A DNA stretch of 64,000 nucleotides from Psychroflexus tropicus DSM 15496 (GTDB taxonomy: Bacteria > Bacteroidota > Bacteroidia > Flavobacteriales > Flavobacteriaceae): positions 434,001 to 498,000 of the forward strand of contig NZ_KB905342.1 in assembly GCF_000378765.1 (NCBI RefSeq). The letters are read 5' to 3'. Shown piece after piece: positions 1 to 8,403 of the stretch; position 1 is the first letter of the stretch; each line of letters starts with the position of its first letter. The notes under the pieces were generated by a model, which was not told the DNA's origin, searched no databases, and was given only the letters and a program-made list of their open reading frames with translations. Both the position numbers and the translations under genes were made by a program.

Positions 1-1042
1 ATGAAAAAGCTCCCTGTTCTGTGGCCTTAGTGATCTCTTCACCCAGGGCGACCGTCCCTTTAGAAAAGGTATCCATTTCGAATACCCCAAGCGGTCCGTT
101 CCACAGGATAATTTTTGAGCCGCCGATGACTTTGGCGAAATTCTCTCTGGATTGTGGACCAGCATCTAAGCCCATCCAACCGTCGGAGATAGCGTTGATC
201 GGTTCAATTTTAGTCTCAGCCTCATTATCAAATTGTTGAGTCACTACACTATCTACTGGTAGATGTACTTTCACATTCTGAGCTTCAGCCTTTTTCAAAA
301 TATCCAGTGCGAGATTTTGTAGATCATCTTCCACTAAAGATTCTCCAATTTTACCCCCCTGAGCTTTAATAAACGTAAAGGCCATTCCCCCACCAATGAT
401 CAGATGATCTACTTTGGGTAGAATGTTTTCTATCACGGTAATTTTTGAGGATACTTTGGCACCCCCCAAAACTGCTGTCACAGGCTTTTCGGTAGAATTA
501 AGAACTTTATCCAGACTTTCTATTTCTTTTTGAAGTAAGAGTCCCATGGCTTTATCCTCAAAATATTTAGCAACTACAGTAGTTGAGGCATGTGCTCTAT
601 GGGCTGTACCAAACGCATCATTCACGTAGATGTCTCCTAGTTTAGAAAGTTTTTCAGCAAAAGCATCGTCCCCTTTTTTCTCTTCAGAATAATAGCGTAG
701 GTTTTCTAAAAGAAGAATCTCTCCGGGATGTATTTCAGAAGCCGCTGCCTCGGCATCTTTACCCACACAATCTTCAACAAATTTCACCTTGACTCCCAAC
801 ACATCAGACACCGCATTGACGATGTGATTTAAAGAGTATTTTTCTTCTTTTCCTTCTGGTCTACCGAGGTGTGACATTAATACTGCACTTCCACCATCTT
901 CCAGCACTTTAATAATGCTTGGCTTTGCACCTTCTATTCTGCTTCTATCAGCAACCTCAAAGTCCTTAGTAAGGGGGACATTAAAATCTACCCTTATCAG
1001 CGCTCTTTTATCTTTGAAGTTGTAATCGTTAATGGTTTTCAT
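1..1042 (-). CDS. pgk: Phosphoglycerate kinase, 3' end cut by window
   Basis: Catalyses ATP formation from 1,3-bisphosphoglycerate in glycolysis, in the cytoplasm. Reading from the ATG at 1042, the protein opens with MKTINDYNFKDKRALIRVDF, continues into the FNVPL substrate-binding segment, and carries a SHLGRPEGK motif near residue 60. At the window edge it reads ITKATEQGAF, near the C-terminal nucleotide-binding end. 347 codons are visible of a family length near 395, so about 50 residues lie outside. A TAAATTTG -7 element stands 27 nt upstream. It is divergent from holB with only 80 bp between the starts. Assignment is certain from motifs; the C-terminus was not seen. Confidence 0.95.
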   Translation of the reverse strand, partial: MKTINDYNFKDKRALIRVDFNVPLTKDFEVADRSRIEGAKPSIIKVLEDGGSAVLMSHLGRPEGKEEKYSLNHIVNAVSDVLGVKVKFVEDCVGKDAEAAASEIHPGEILLLENLRYYSEEKKGDDAFAEKLSKLGDIYVNDAFGTAHRAHASTTVVAKYFEDKAMGLLLQKEIESLDKVLNSTEKPVTAVLGGAKVSSKITVIENILPKVDHLIIGGGMAFTFIKAQGGKIGESLVEDDLQNLALDILKKAEAQNVKVHLPVDSVVTQQFDNEAETKIEPINAISDGWMGLDAGPQSRENFAKVIGGSKIILWNGPLGVFEMDTFSKGTVALGEEITKATEQGAFS

Positions 1043-1068
1043 GCAATTTTCATTTTGTGAATGAATTT

Positions 1069-1076
1069 CAAATTTA
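1069..1076 (-). promoter_or_regulatory. -7 promoter element of pgk
   Basis: TAAATTTG read on the minus strand fits the Bacteroidota -7 consensus TAnnTTTG and lies 27 nt before the pgk ATG. No convincing -33 TTTG was found at 19-21 nt spacing. Confidence 0.5.
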
Positions 1077-1101
1077 CTGAAATATTTTTTCTAGAGGGGT
1101 A

Positions 1102-1109
1102 TAGCTTTG
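1102..1109 (+). promoter_or_regulatory. -7 promoter element of holB
   Basis: TAGCTTTG fits TAnnTTTG and ends 13 nt before the holB ATG, so the transcript leader would be very short. Confidence 0.45.
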
Positions 1110-1122
1110 TTATTTTAGCCGC

Positions 1123-2262
1123 ATGACATTTGATGATATCCTAGGCTTAGACCATCTTAAAAAGCATTTGATAACCAGTATTGAGAATCAACGTGTGCCA
1201 CATGCGCAAATATTTGTAGGTTCAACTGGCTCTGGCACTTTACCTATGGCTATTGCTTTTGCCAGATTATTAATGCTTGAGCGCTCGCAATCAGAACGAC
1301 ACAGTAGTCTTGTTAGTTTTATGGATCAATTGACACATCCCGATTTACATTTTGTCTATCCGATTAATAAAACAGCCTCTTCCCCCAAAAAACCTGTGTC
1401 TAAAGACTTCATTAAGGACTGGAGGCGATTCGTATTGTCTAACCCTTACCAGACCCTTTACGATTGGTATATGCACATTGGTATCGAAAAGAAACAAGGC
1501 TCTATCAATGTAGATGAAGCTGCTGATGTGGTCAAATCACTTTCTTTAAAATCTTACGAAGGCGGTCCAAAGATCATGATTATGTGGTGCGCCGATAAAC
1601 TCAATACATCAGCCTCTAATAAGCTTCTTAAACTCATAGAGGAGCCTCCGCAGAACACCTATTTTATACTCATTACCGATTCACCAGAGGATATTTTGCA
1701 AACCATACGTTCTCGATGTCAGCGTTTAGATTTTCCGCCCCTTGGAGAGGCCGATTTGGTTAAGGGTTTATTGGCTAAGTTCGATATGACAAAAAATGAG
1801 GCCATAAAAATCGCTCAGCAAGCCGATGGGAGTTTTTCTAAAGCCTTACATCTTGCTGAACATAATTCTGATGACGAGAAATTTGAACAATGGTTCATCA
1901 CCTGGGTGCGTAGTGCCTTTAAAGCCAAAGGAAATAAACACGTGGTATCCGATTTACTAAACTGGTCTGAGGCACTGGCTTCTGAAACACGGGAAACGCA
2001 AAAGCGTTTTTTGAACTATTGCATTCAATTTTTTAGACAGGCCCTTCTCAATCACTATCACGTAAAGCCTTTAGTTTTTATCGAGCCTTACGATTCAAAT
2101 TTCAAATTCGATAAGTTTTCCCAGTTTATCTCTGGACATAACATCGAATCCATATTTAAAGTTTTAGAGGAGGCTTCCTACCATATTGAGCGAAATGGAA
2201 ACGCCAAAATGATTTTTTCTGATTTATCTTTTCAATTGACAAGATTACTACATAAAAAATAA
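1123..2262 (+). CDS. holB: DNA polymerase III delta' subunit
   Basis: Clamp-loader subunit that helps the DnaX complex place the sliding clamp on DNA. The N-terminal AAA+ fold starts with ILGLDHLKKHL and a P-loop-like FVGSTGSGTLPMA at about residues 31-43. The invariant lysine of a working Walker A is missing, as expected for delta', which does not hydrolyse ATP. Around residues 155-190 come ASNKLLKLIEEPP and TIRSRCQRLDF with the SRC arginine-finger motif. 379 aa is slightly longer than usual, the extra being in the C-terminal collar domain. The ATG at 1123 follows a -7 element. A bidirectional terminator separates it from the convergent OmpH-like gene. Confidence 0.9.
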   Translation: MTFDDILGLDHLKKHLITSIENQRVPHAQIFVGSTGSGTLPMAIAFARLLMLERSQSERHSSLVSFMDQLTHPDLHFVYPINKTASSPKKPVSKDFIKDWRRFVLSNPYQTLYDWYMHIGIEKKQGSINVDEAADVVKSLSLKSYEGGPKIMIMWCADKLNTSASNKLLKLIEEPPQNTYFILITDSPEDILQTIRSRCQRLDFPPLGEADLVKGLLAKFDMTKNEAIKIAQQADGSFSKALHLAEHNSDDEKFEQWFITWVRSAFKAKGNKHVVSDLLNWSEALASETRETQKRFLNYCIQFFRQALLNHYHVKPLVFIEPYDSNFKFDKFSQFISGHNIESIFKVLEEASYHIERNGNAKMIFSDLSFQLTRLLHKK

Positions 2263-2295
2263 AGCCATTCTAATTTCAGAATGGCTTTATTAGTT
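2255..2295. terminator. Bidirectional terminator between holB and the OmpH-like gene
   Basis: AAAGCCATTCT (2261-2271) pairs with AGAATGGCTTT (2278-2288) around a 6-nt loop, with A-rich and T-rich flanks on both sides. It can serve the convergent genes on both strands. Confidence 0.85.
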
Positions 2296-2311
2296 TTATA
2301 AAGAATGAGCA

Positions 2312-2860
2312 TTAATCTTCGCTTTTCTCATCATCCATAGAGTCTTCTGACGCAGATTCATCAGCTGCATTTAACTCATCCAGCACATCTTGAGTAATGT
2401 CTAAACCTTCTTTGGCATACATGATATTAGCAGACTCGTTAGAACCAAAAATGTAAGCATAACCTCTTTCTTCACCGTAGTCAGCAACAAAGTCTTTCAC
2501 TTCCGTAATTAGTGAATCTATTGCTTGGTCACTTTCCTGTCTAAGCATTTGGCTTTTTTGCTGTTGTCTTTGCTGAAGCATTTGCTGCTTTTGCATAAGC
2601 TCACCTTGTCTTCGTTCTCTATCTTGAGTAGACATTCTGTTCATGCCTTCCTGAAACTCCTGTACTTCTTCTTGAAATCTGGCGGCTACGGAATCTAATT
2701 CTTCGGATAAGGCTTTACTCTTTTTTTCAAATCTCGCCTCTGTTGACTTCATTTTATAATAATCCTGAATAAGAACAGTATTATCCACATAAGCAGTTTT
2801 ATCTTGAGTACAAGACATCAAAGTGGCAATGGTCGCTAAGCTTAAAATAATTTTCTTCAT
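2312..2860 (-). CDS. OmpH/Skp-family lipoprotein
   Basis: Periplasmic chaperone-like protein of the OmpH (Skp) family. The preferred start, MKKIILSLATIATLMSC at 2860, gives a lipoprotein signal peptide with the lipobox cysteine at about residue 17; an earlier ATG at 2881 would put seven extra residues before it. The 182-aa product is mostly a charged, Gln-rich coiled coil (residues 40-110, repeated QQ), followed by the family's C-terminal region. It ends with an acidic Asp/Glu/Ser tail. Single-gene unit with its own -7 element and terminator. Known Skp proteins hold unfolded outer-membrane proteins; the membrane anchor here is inferred. Confidence 0.8.
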   Translation of the reverse strand: MKKIILSLATIATLMSCTQDKTAYVDNTVLIQDYYKMKSTEARFEKKSKALSEELDSVAARFQEEVQEFQEGMNRMSTQDRERRQGELMQKQQMLQQRQQQKSQMLRQESDQAIDSLITEVKDFVADYGEERGYAYIFGSNESANIMYAKEGLDITQDVLDELNAADESASEDSMDDEKSED

Positions 2861-2878
2861 GGTAATTTTGAATTTTGA

Positions 2879-2886
2879 CAAATGTA
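2879..2886 (-). promoter_or_regulatory. -7 promoter element of the OmpH-like gene
   Basis: TACATTTG on the minus strand, 18 nt before the ATG at 2860. It overlaps the extended ORF start at 2881, which favours the downstream ATG. Confidence 0.5.
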
Positions 2887-3120
2887 TAAAAAGATGCTAA
2901 AGATAAAAGGGATTTTACTCTATTATAAAATCTAATAGAATTAATAATAGTAATAACTTAATATTATTGAATAGGACCCCAATATTTTTAATTTAAGCCA
3001 TTATTTTAATTAATTCATACTAATCCATCACTTCAGTCAAAAAAACGCTTATATACGCTTATTTCGAAGAATAAACATGTTTTATCAATACTTATAAGTT
3101 TCAGTATTACTCAAATTAAA

Positions 3121-4057
3121 TCACTCGATAATTATTTTTCTTGTAACACTATTATTAGAAGTTGAAAGATTTAAGAAATAAAGTCCAGCAGATAATTTTG
3201 ATATGTCTATTGAGTTATTAATAACCTTTATTTTAACTTCTTTACCATCTGCATTAAATAAGGCTATCTTTTTAAAGTCCGTATTGAAAGGTAATCTTAA
3301 ATAAATTATTTCACTAGCAGGATTTGGAAATATCACTATATCCGATAAATCTGACTCTTCAGTATCCAAAAATGAATCGCCAATCAAGTTTAAAATGATA
3401 TGATTATCATCAAAGCCAAAACTTTCAAAACTAGAAGGAGAAAAAATTTCACAAAAATCTGATGAGATATAGCCAAAATCTGTTTGTCCATGAGAGTTTC
3501 GTCCTATCTCAAATACATAATTGTTTGGCGGTTCAGGACTCGCTTTTATATCTAAAGCTACAATCAATTCAGTAGAGGCATCTACAATTACAGATTCATC
3601 AAAAACAACTTCATAAAGTGAAGGACCACTATTTCTAATTACTTCAAATTCTTTAGAAGCTAGTTCAGTTAATTGCCCATTAGGAAATTTTTCAGATGAA
3701 GTATATAAACGAACTGTATTTACAACAGAAGTATTTGGATTATTGATATCCAAAAATGTAGCTATAAATCCTATGCCTATTGCATTAAAAGCACCATTAA
3801 ACCCAAAATCCGACGGTATTTAGGCTCTGTAATAAATATTATCTTCATTCTTCAAATTTGTTCCTTCCTAGTCATCGTAACAACCAAGACTTCCATTATC
3901 ATACTCCTGACTTAATGAATGCGATAAGGTTTGCTGTATGTAAGTTGATTTCTCTTTTTTAGAGATTTCATATTGATTCTTATATGTTTCTGAGTTTAAC
4001 TGTTGCGCATGGCCTATCCAACAATAAAAATATCAGGCTTATTATAATTTTCTTCAT
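3121..4057 (-). pseudogene. Decayed T9SS-sorted secreted protein, paralog of the next gene
   Basis: A degraded copy of the neighbouring T9SS cargo gene. The remnant begins at an ATG at 4057 encoding MKKIIISLIFLLL. One extra G then breaks the frame inside the signal peptide; the correct frame continues GHAQQLNSETYK. In that frame are a TAG (3868-3870) and a TAA (3820-3822, where the paralog has Tyr in FYRAYTP). From 3753 to 3121 the frame is open and ends in a type IX sorting domain (IVIFPNPASE..., KIIIE). Alignment by eye with the neighbour is continuous through TLSHS, NIYYRA and NTVRLYTSS. Loss of function is inferred from three independent lesions. Confidence 0.85.
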
Positions 4058-4066
4058 ACGTATAGA

Positions 4067-4101
4067 TAAAAAAACCCGCATTAGTACTCATACTAAGCGG
4101 G
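4067..4101 (-). terminator. Terminator after the intact T9SS cargo gene
   Basis: CCCGC-A-TTAGTA / TACTAAGCGGG forms a stem (4075-4101) with a 4-nt loop, followed on the minus strand by a run of seven Ts (4068-4074). Confidence 0.85.
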
Positions 4102-4123
4102 CTGTTTTCTTGATTTATTTGAT

Positions 4124-5077
4124 TTATTGGATAATGACTTTTTTGGAAACAGATCCTTCTGTAGTTTGAATTTTTAATAAATATACTCCAGACGAGAGGC
4201 TAGATACATTTATCGATTTACTCTGAATTCTTAATCCAGTATCTTTTCCAGTTAAATCATATAGTGTCCCTGACGTGAATTCAATGCTTGATGGAATTTC
4301 AAGATTAATAATATCCTTAGCTGGATTAGGAAATATAGAAACACTATTCGCTAAAAATTCACTTGAATTCAAAAAGGTATCTCCTAATAGATTTAATATA
4401 ATATGGTTATCTGGAAAACCAATACTAGCAAAAGTACTTGGTGTTGTTAATCCACATGCAGTAGATGATAAATAACTTGGAGCACTTTCTCCTAAATCAT
4501 TCACACCAATTCTAAAGTCATAATTATTTGGAGCTGGTCTCCCTTCTGATATATCAACAGCAACAATTAGCTCAGTCGATGCATCCACGATAACAGCTTC
4601 ATCAAATATAATTTCAAGTAGTTGATTATTATCAGCAGCCGAAACTTCAAAGTCTTTAGAAGCAATCTCTGTTAGCGTACCCGCTGGAAAGACATCACTT
4701 GAAGTATACAACCTTACAGTGTTTATGATAGTTGGATTTGTTCCCCCAATATCAACAAATCTTGCATAAAAACTTATCCCTTGTGCTTGAAAATCACCTG
4801 AATAACCAAACTCTGAAGGAGTATAAGCTCTGTAGAAAATATTATCAGATATAAACTCATCACCACTGCCAGGTTGACCATCTGTTGGATCCGATAAACA
4901 TGCTACTCCACCACTAAGCACTATATCACTTTCCGAGTGTGATAATGTTTGTTGAGCGTATTGAGAATTATTGAAATCTCTGTTTTCACTCGGTGCATCA
5001 TTAATTGATTTTTTAAATTCTTGGGCGTACCCGAAACTGATTGCGAATAACGCAACGGTCAATGTAATTTTTTTCAT
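4124..5077 (-). CDS. T9SS type A sorting domain secreted protein
   Basis: Secreted protein of unknown activity. The start MKKITLTVALFAISFGYAQ at 5077 gives a clean Sec signal peptide; an upstream ATG at 5113 would add 12 residues that spoil it. The middle (residues 70-220) is a beta-rich domain with Ser/Asp-rich strands and NTVRLYTSS. The last 75 residues are a type IX secretion C-terminal sorting domain: VSIFPNPAKDIINLEIP, a LYDLTGK turn and SGVYLLKIQTTEGSVSKKVI. Such domains send cargo across the outer membrane and are cleaved there. 317 aa. It lies beside a decayed tandem paralog. No catalytic motif was recognised. Confidence 0.85.
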   Translation of the reverse strand: MKKITLTVALFAISFGYAQEFKKSINDAPSENRDFNNSQYAQQTLSHSESDIVLSGGVACLSDPTDGQPGSGDEFISDNIFYRAYTPSEFGYSGDFQAQGISFYARFVDIGGTNPTIINTVRLYTSSDVFPAGTLTEIASKDFEVSAADNNQLLEIIFDEAVIVDASTELIVAVDISEGRPAPNNYDFRIGVNDLGESAPSYLSSTACGLTTPSTFASIGFPDNHIILNLLGDTFLNSSEFLANSVSIFPNPAKDIINLEIPSSIEFTSGTLYDLTGKDTGLRIQSKSINVSSLSSGVYLLKIQTTEGSVSKKVIIQ

Positions 5078-5253
5078 AAAAGTATATTTAATTAAGAGAT
5101 CAATTTTAAACAATTTAATCCTAATAAAAAAATTAAATAGTCAAATACATCACTAAAAATGCTGAGTAGCACTGTTTTATTTAAATAAGACTAATTACTA
5201 TAATGCCATTTAGCAAGACCCATTTTTTTGCCAATAAACAGCATTTATTGATA

Positions 5254-6075
5254 CTATCGTCTGAGAATAAACATGTTAGAAGAATACTCTTTAGTCGATT
5301 TTGCTTTCAGGTTAGAAAGCCAACCTCTCCATAAGCCCAAGACTTTTGGATTTCCTTTATAAGATTCTGAAATCATAGAAATATAATAGGCATCAAAAGG
5401 CATGGGTAAGATATCCACTACTTCTAATTCATTTTGCTGTGCAATATGTTTGATGTTTTGTTTGCTAAAGTGCCAAAGATGTCTTGGCACGTCCCAGGCC
5501 GCCCATTTCTCTCTGTAATATTTTGCATCGTAAGAATTATAGTTTGGTACGGCAATCACCAAATTCCCCTCAGGTTTCAGTATTTCTTTTAATTGTGCTA
5601 TGGTGGCTTGATAATCTTCAACATGCTCTAAAACGTGAAACAATGTGATGACATCATAACCTGAGCCCAACTGCTCTTTCTTATTATACACAGGTATATT
5701 TCTAGATAATGCTTTTTGGTAAGCTAGGGGTGTAGGTTCAAATCCTTCGGCACTGATTTGCTTGTGGTTTAGAAATTCAACAAAATCACCAGTACCACAT
5801 CCGTAATCTAAAACAGTATTGAGTTTAGTTGTATAATCTTTAATCCTTTTGAGTTTAGTCTGGAACATTCTTTTTTTCACCAGATTATAAACTTTATTAA
5901 TTATTGATTTTTTTTCAGACTGATGAGAAATATAATCTCCAAAATTATAGTATTCAGATAATGTTAACGGTTTAGGATATGTGTATAAGACCTGATTTGA
6001 ATCTTTTCTTAGTTCAAATTCATCCCCTGTGTAGGCTTCGTCCTTAATTTTCAATTTTGTAATATCCATTCGCAT
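5254..6075 (-). CDS. Class I SAM-dependent methyltransferase
   Basis: Predicted S-adenosylmethionine methyltransferase, 273 aa, substrate unknown. Motif I is VLDYGCGTGDFVEFL at about residues 88-102; post-I acidic residues follow in EGFEPTP; motif II is GYDVITLFHVLEHVEDY. Downstream lie LKPEGNLVIAVPNYNS and PRHLWHFSKQNI, a pattern common in methyltransferase-23/UbiG-like proteins acting on glycans or small molecules. It starts 16 nt after mnmG, the gap being filled by a parS-like palindrome. ATGs at 6075 and 6069 are both possible. It is last in the DUF4175-ybeY-mnmG run and could be cotranscribed. Confidence 0.8.
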   Translation of the reverse strand: MRMDITKLKIKDEAYTGDEFELRKDSNQVLYTYPKPLTLSEYYNFGDYISHQSEKKSIINKVYNLVKKRMFQTKLKRIKDYTTKLNTVLDYGCGTGDFVEFLNHKQISAEGFEPTPLAYQKALSRNIPVYNKKEQLGSGYDVITLFHVLEHVEDYQATIAQLKEILKPEGNLVIAVPNYNSYDAKYYREKWAAWDVPRHLWHFSKQNIKHIAQQNELEVVDILPMPFDAYYISMISESYKGNPKVLGLWRGWLSNLKAKSTKEYSSNMFILRR

Positions 6076-6091
6076 TGTTCCACGTGGAACA
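6076..6091. other. parS: parS-like centromere site 1
   Basis: TGTTCCACGTGGAACA is a perfect 16-bp palindrome matching the known ParB-binding consensus TGTTNCACGTGNAACA. It exactly fills the gap between the mnmG stop and the methyltransferase start. A second identical site lies 1,900 bp away. Confidence 0.8.
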
Positions 6092-7963
6092 TTATCTTCC
6101 CATATGAACTAAAAGGACCGATACATCACTTGGATTGACGCCGCTTACTCTTGAAGCTTGAGATACTGTCCTTGGTTTGATTTTACTTAATTTTTCTCTG
6201 GCTTCATATGACATTGATTTTAGAAGCGAATAATCAAAGTGTTCTGGAATTTTTACATTTTCTAGACGATTGAGTTTGTCAGCATTTTGTTTTTCTTTTT
6301 CAATGTAGCCTGCATATTTCACCTGAACTTCTACTTGTTCTAGCACCTCGTTATCGATGTCATTTTCTTGAATGAATTGTTCAACGCTTTCTAGTTGTCG
6401 CATATCTTGCATCGTGATGTTTGGACGTGCAAATATTTTAAAGAGTTTTCCTTGCTGATCAACTTTTGAAGAATTTTTGGCTTCCAGTATAGGATTAATT
6501 TCAGAAGTAGTGACGCTCTGGTTTTCGAAAAACTTGACAAAAGCCTCAGACTTGTTTTGTTTTTCTTCCATTAACCTCATGCGTTCTTCGCCTGCTAATC
6601 CAAGTTCATATGATTTTGCAGTTAATCTAAAATCTGCATTATCCTGTCTCAGTAAGGTTCTATACTCTGCCCTTGACGTAAACATTCGATAAGGCTCTTC
6701 TGTGCCTTTCGTGATCAAATCATCTATAAGCACTCCAATGTAAGCTTCGCTTCTGGATAAAGTAAACTCTTCTTTTTTCTGAACTTTTAAGGCTGCATTA
6801 ATTCCAGCTATCATTCCTTGAGAAGCGGCTTCTTCATATCCAGTGGTGCCGTTGATTTGTCCTGCGAAGTATAGCCCATCCACTAATTTAGTTTCAAGCG
6901 TATGTCTTAATTGAGTGGGTGGAAAATAATCGTATTCTATCGCATAACCTGGTCTAAAGAATTTTACATTTTCAAATCCAGCGCAGCGTTTCAATGCTTT
7001 GTATTGAATGTCTTCTGGTAATGAAGTAGAAAATCCATTAACGTAATATTCAACCGTATTCCATCCTTCAGGTTCTACGAACATTTGGTGTCTGTCTTTA
7101 TCGGCGAATCGGTGAATTTTATCTTCTATACTTGGGCAATATCTAGGTCCGGTACTTTTAATAGCACCATTAAACATCGGTGACCTGTCAAAGCCCTCTT
7201 TTAAAAGTTCATGAACTTCATTAGAAGTATAACTCATCCAGCAACTTCTTTGTTTTTGTAGCGGTTGCGTTTCGTTTAAGTATGAAAATTTCCAAGGTTC
7301 TTCATCGCCTGGTTGTTCGATCATTTTAGAAAAATCTAAGGATCTCCCATCCACTCGTGGAGGTGTTCCGGTTTTCATCCGTCCTGCTTCAAATCCAAGA
7401 TCCTCTAGTTCTTTAGTAATTCCAAAAGAAGCCCGCTCTCCTGCTCTTCCTCCACCAAAGTTTTTATCTCCAATATGAATTAAACCATTTAAAAAGGTTC
7501 CATTAGTTAGGATAACTGTTTTTGCTTTAATTTCTAAACCGAGAGAGGTTTTTACTCCCACAAGTTTATTGTTTTTTACGATTAAGCCAGAAACCATTTC
7601 CTGATAAAAATCAAGATTCTCTGTTTTCTCCAGACGTTCTCTCCAGTGCTGTGAAAACAACATTCGATCACTTTGCACACGAGGACTCCACATGGCAGGC
7701 CCTTTCGATTTGTTTAGCATTTTAAATTGAATGGCACTGGTATCCGACACTAAACCACTGTAGCCTCCAAGAGCATCGATTTCTCTCAGTATTTGCCCCT
7801 TGGCAATTCCTCCCATAGCAGGATTACAAGACATTTGTGCAATGTTCTGCAAATTCATGGTCACCAGCAAGGTGCTGCTTCCCATGTTCGCTGCAGCTGC
7901 TGCAGCCTCGCTTCCAGCGTGACCAGCTCCTACTACAATCACATCATACTTATCCTTAAACAT
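6092..7963 (-). CDS. mnmG: tRNA uridine-5-carboxymethylaminomethyl modification enzyme MnmG
   Basis: FAD-dependent subunit of the MnmE-MnmG complex that modifies U34 of several tRNAs. The N-terminal dinucleotide-binding motif is VIVVGAGHAGSEAAAAAA (residues 8-25). CNPAMGGIAKG (around 46-56) and the family signatures SRAEYR and FTSRAEY are present. 623 aa matches the usual length. It starts 5 nt after ybeY. In many bacteria this gene (gidA) lies near the replication origin; here it is bracketed by two parS-like palindromes, which fits that placement. Confidence 0.97.
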   Translation of the reverse strand: MFKDKYDVIVVGAGHAGSEAAAAAANMGSSTLLVTMNLQNIAQMSCNPAMGGIAKGQILREIDALGGYSGLVSDTSAIQFKMLNKSKGPAMWSPRVQSDRMLFSQHWRERLEKTENLDFYQEMVSGLIVKNNKLVGVKTSLGLEIKAKTVILTNGTFLNGLIHIGDKNFGGGRAGERASFGITKELEDLGFEAGRMKTGTPPRVDGRSLDFSKMIEQPGDEEPWKFSYLNETQPLQKQRSCWMSYTSNEVHELLKEGFDRSPMFNGAIKSTGPRYCPSIEDKIHRFADKDRHQMFVEPEGWNTVEYYVNGFSTSLPEDIQYKALKRCAGFENVKFFRPGYAIEYDYFPPTQLRHTLETKLVDGLYFAGQINGTTGYEEAASQGMIAGINAALKVQKKEEFTLSRSEAYIGVLIDDLITKGTEEPYRMFTSRAEYRTLLRQDNADFRLTAKSYELGLAGEERMRLMEEKQNKSEAFVKFFENQSVTTSEINPILEAKNSSKVDQQGKLFKIFARPNITMQDMRQLESVEQFIQENDIDNEVLEQVEVQVKYAGYIEKEKQNADKLNRLENVKIPEHFDYSLLKSMSYEAREKLSKIKPRTVSQASRVSGVNPSDVSVLLVHMGR

Positions 7964-7968
7964 AGCTT

Positions 7969-8403
7969 CTATTTTTGTTCCACGTGGAACAATTTCATTT
8001 TTTTAGTTTCTAAAGCCCTCATTTGGGCTTTCAATTCTTCAGTAGAGTCGTCATAACCACAGCAATGTAATACACCGTGAACCATAACTCTCTTCAATTC
8101 ATCTTCAAAGGGAACCTCAAAATTCTCTGCATTATCTTTAACCCGATCCGTACTGATGTATATTTCAGCTGAAATAAAATCACCTTCAGAATAATCAAAA
8201 GTGATTATATCTGTATAGGTATCGTGGTTTAAATACTTCTGATTAATTTCTAACAAATCCTGATCACTACAAAAAATAAAGCTGAGGTCTCCTCTCTTTT
8301 TTTCTTCTGAAAGCAACACCGATTTTAACCACTCTTTGTGCAGCAAATCTTGTTTCAAAACGAAATCGCCTTTGGAGTAAAAATTAATTTGACTTTCCAT
8401 CAA
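7969..8403 (-). CDS. ybeY: Endoribonuclease YbeY (rRNA maturation factor)
   Basis: Metal-dependent single-strand endoribonuclease for 16S rRNA 3'-end maturation and ribosome quality control. The signature HGVLHCCGYDD (about residues 108-118) corresponds to HGxLHLxGYDH; the third metal ligand is Asp instead of His, a variation I recall from other Bacteroidota. 144 aa, near family length. Two ATGs (8403, 8400) are possible; both overlap the end of the DUF4175 gene by 17-20 nt, implying coupled translation. The last codons, FHVEQ, are encoded by the second parS-like palindrome. Confidence 0.93.
   Translation of the reverse strand: MMESQINFYSKGDFVLKQDLLHKEWLKSVLLSEEKKRGDLSFIFCSDQDLLEINQKYLNHDTYTDIITFDYSEGDFISAEIYISTDRVKDNAENFEVPFEDELKRVMVHGVLHCCGYDDSTEELKAQMRALETKKMKLFHVEQK
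7976..7991. other. parS: parS-like centromere site 2, inside ybeY
   Basis: TGTTCCACGTGGAACA, identical to site 1, lies within the ybeY 3' end and encodes its C-terminal FHVEQ. A centromere site embedded in coding sequence would constrain those residues. Confidence 0.8.
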
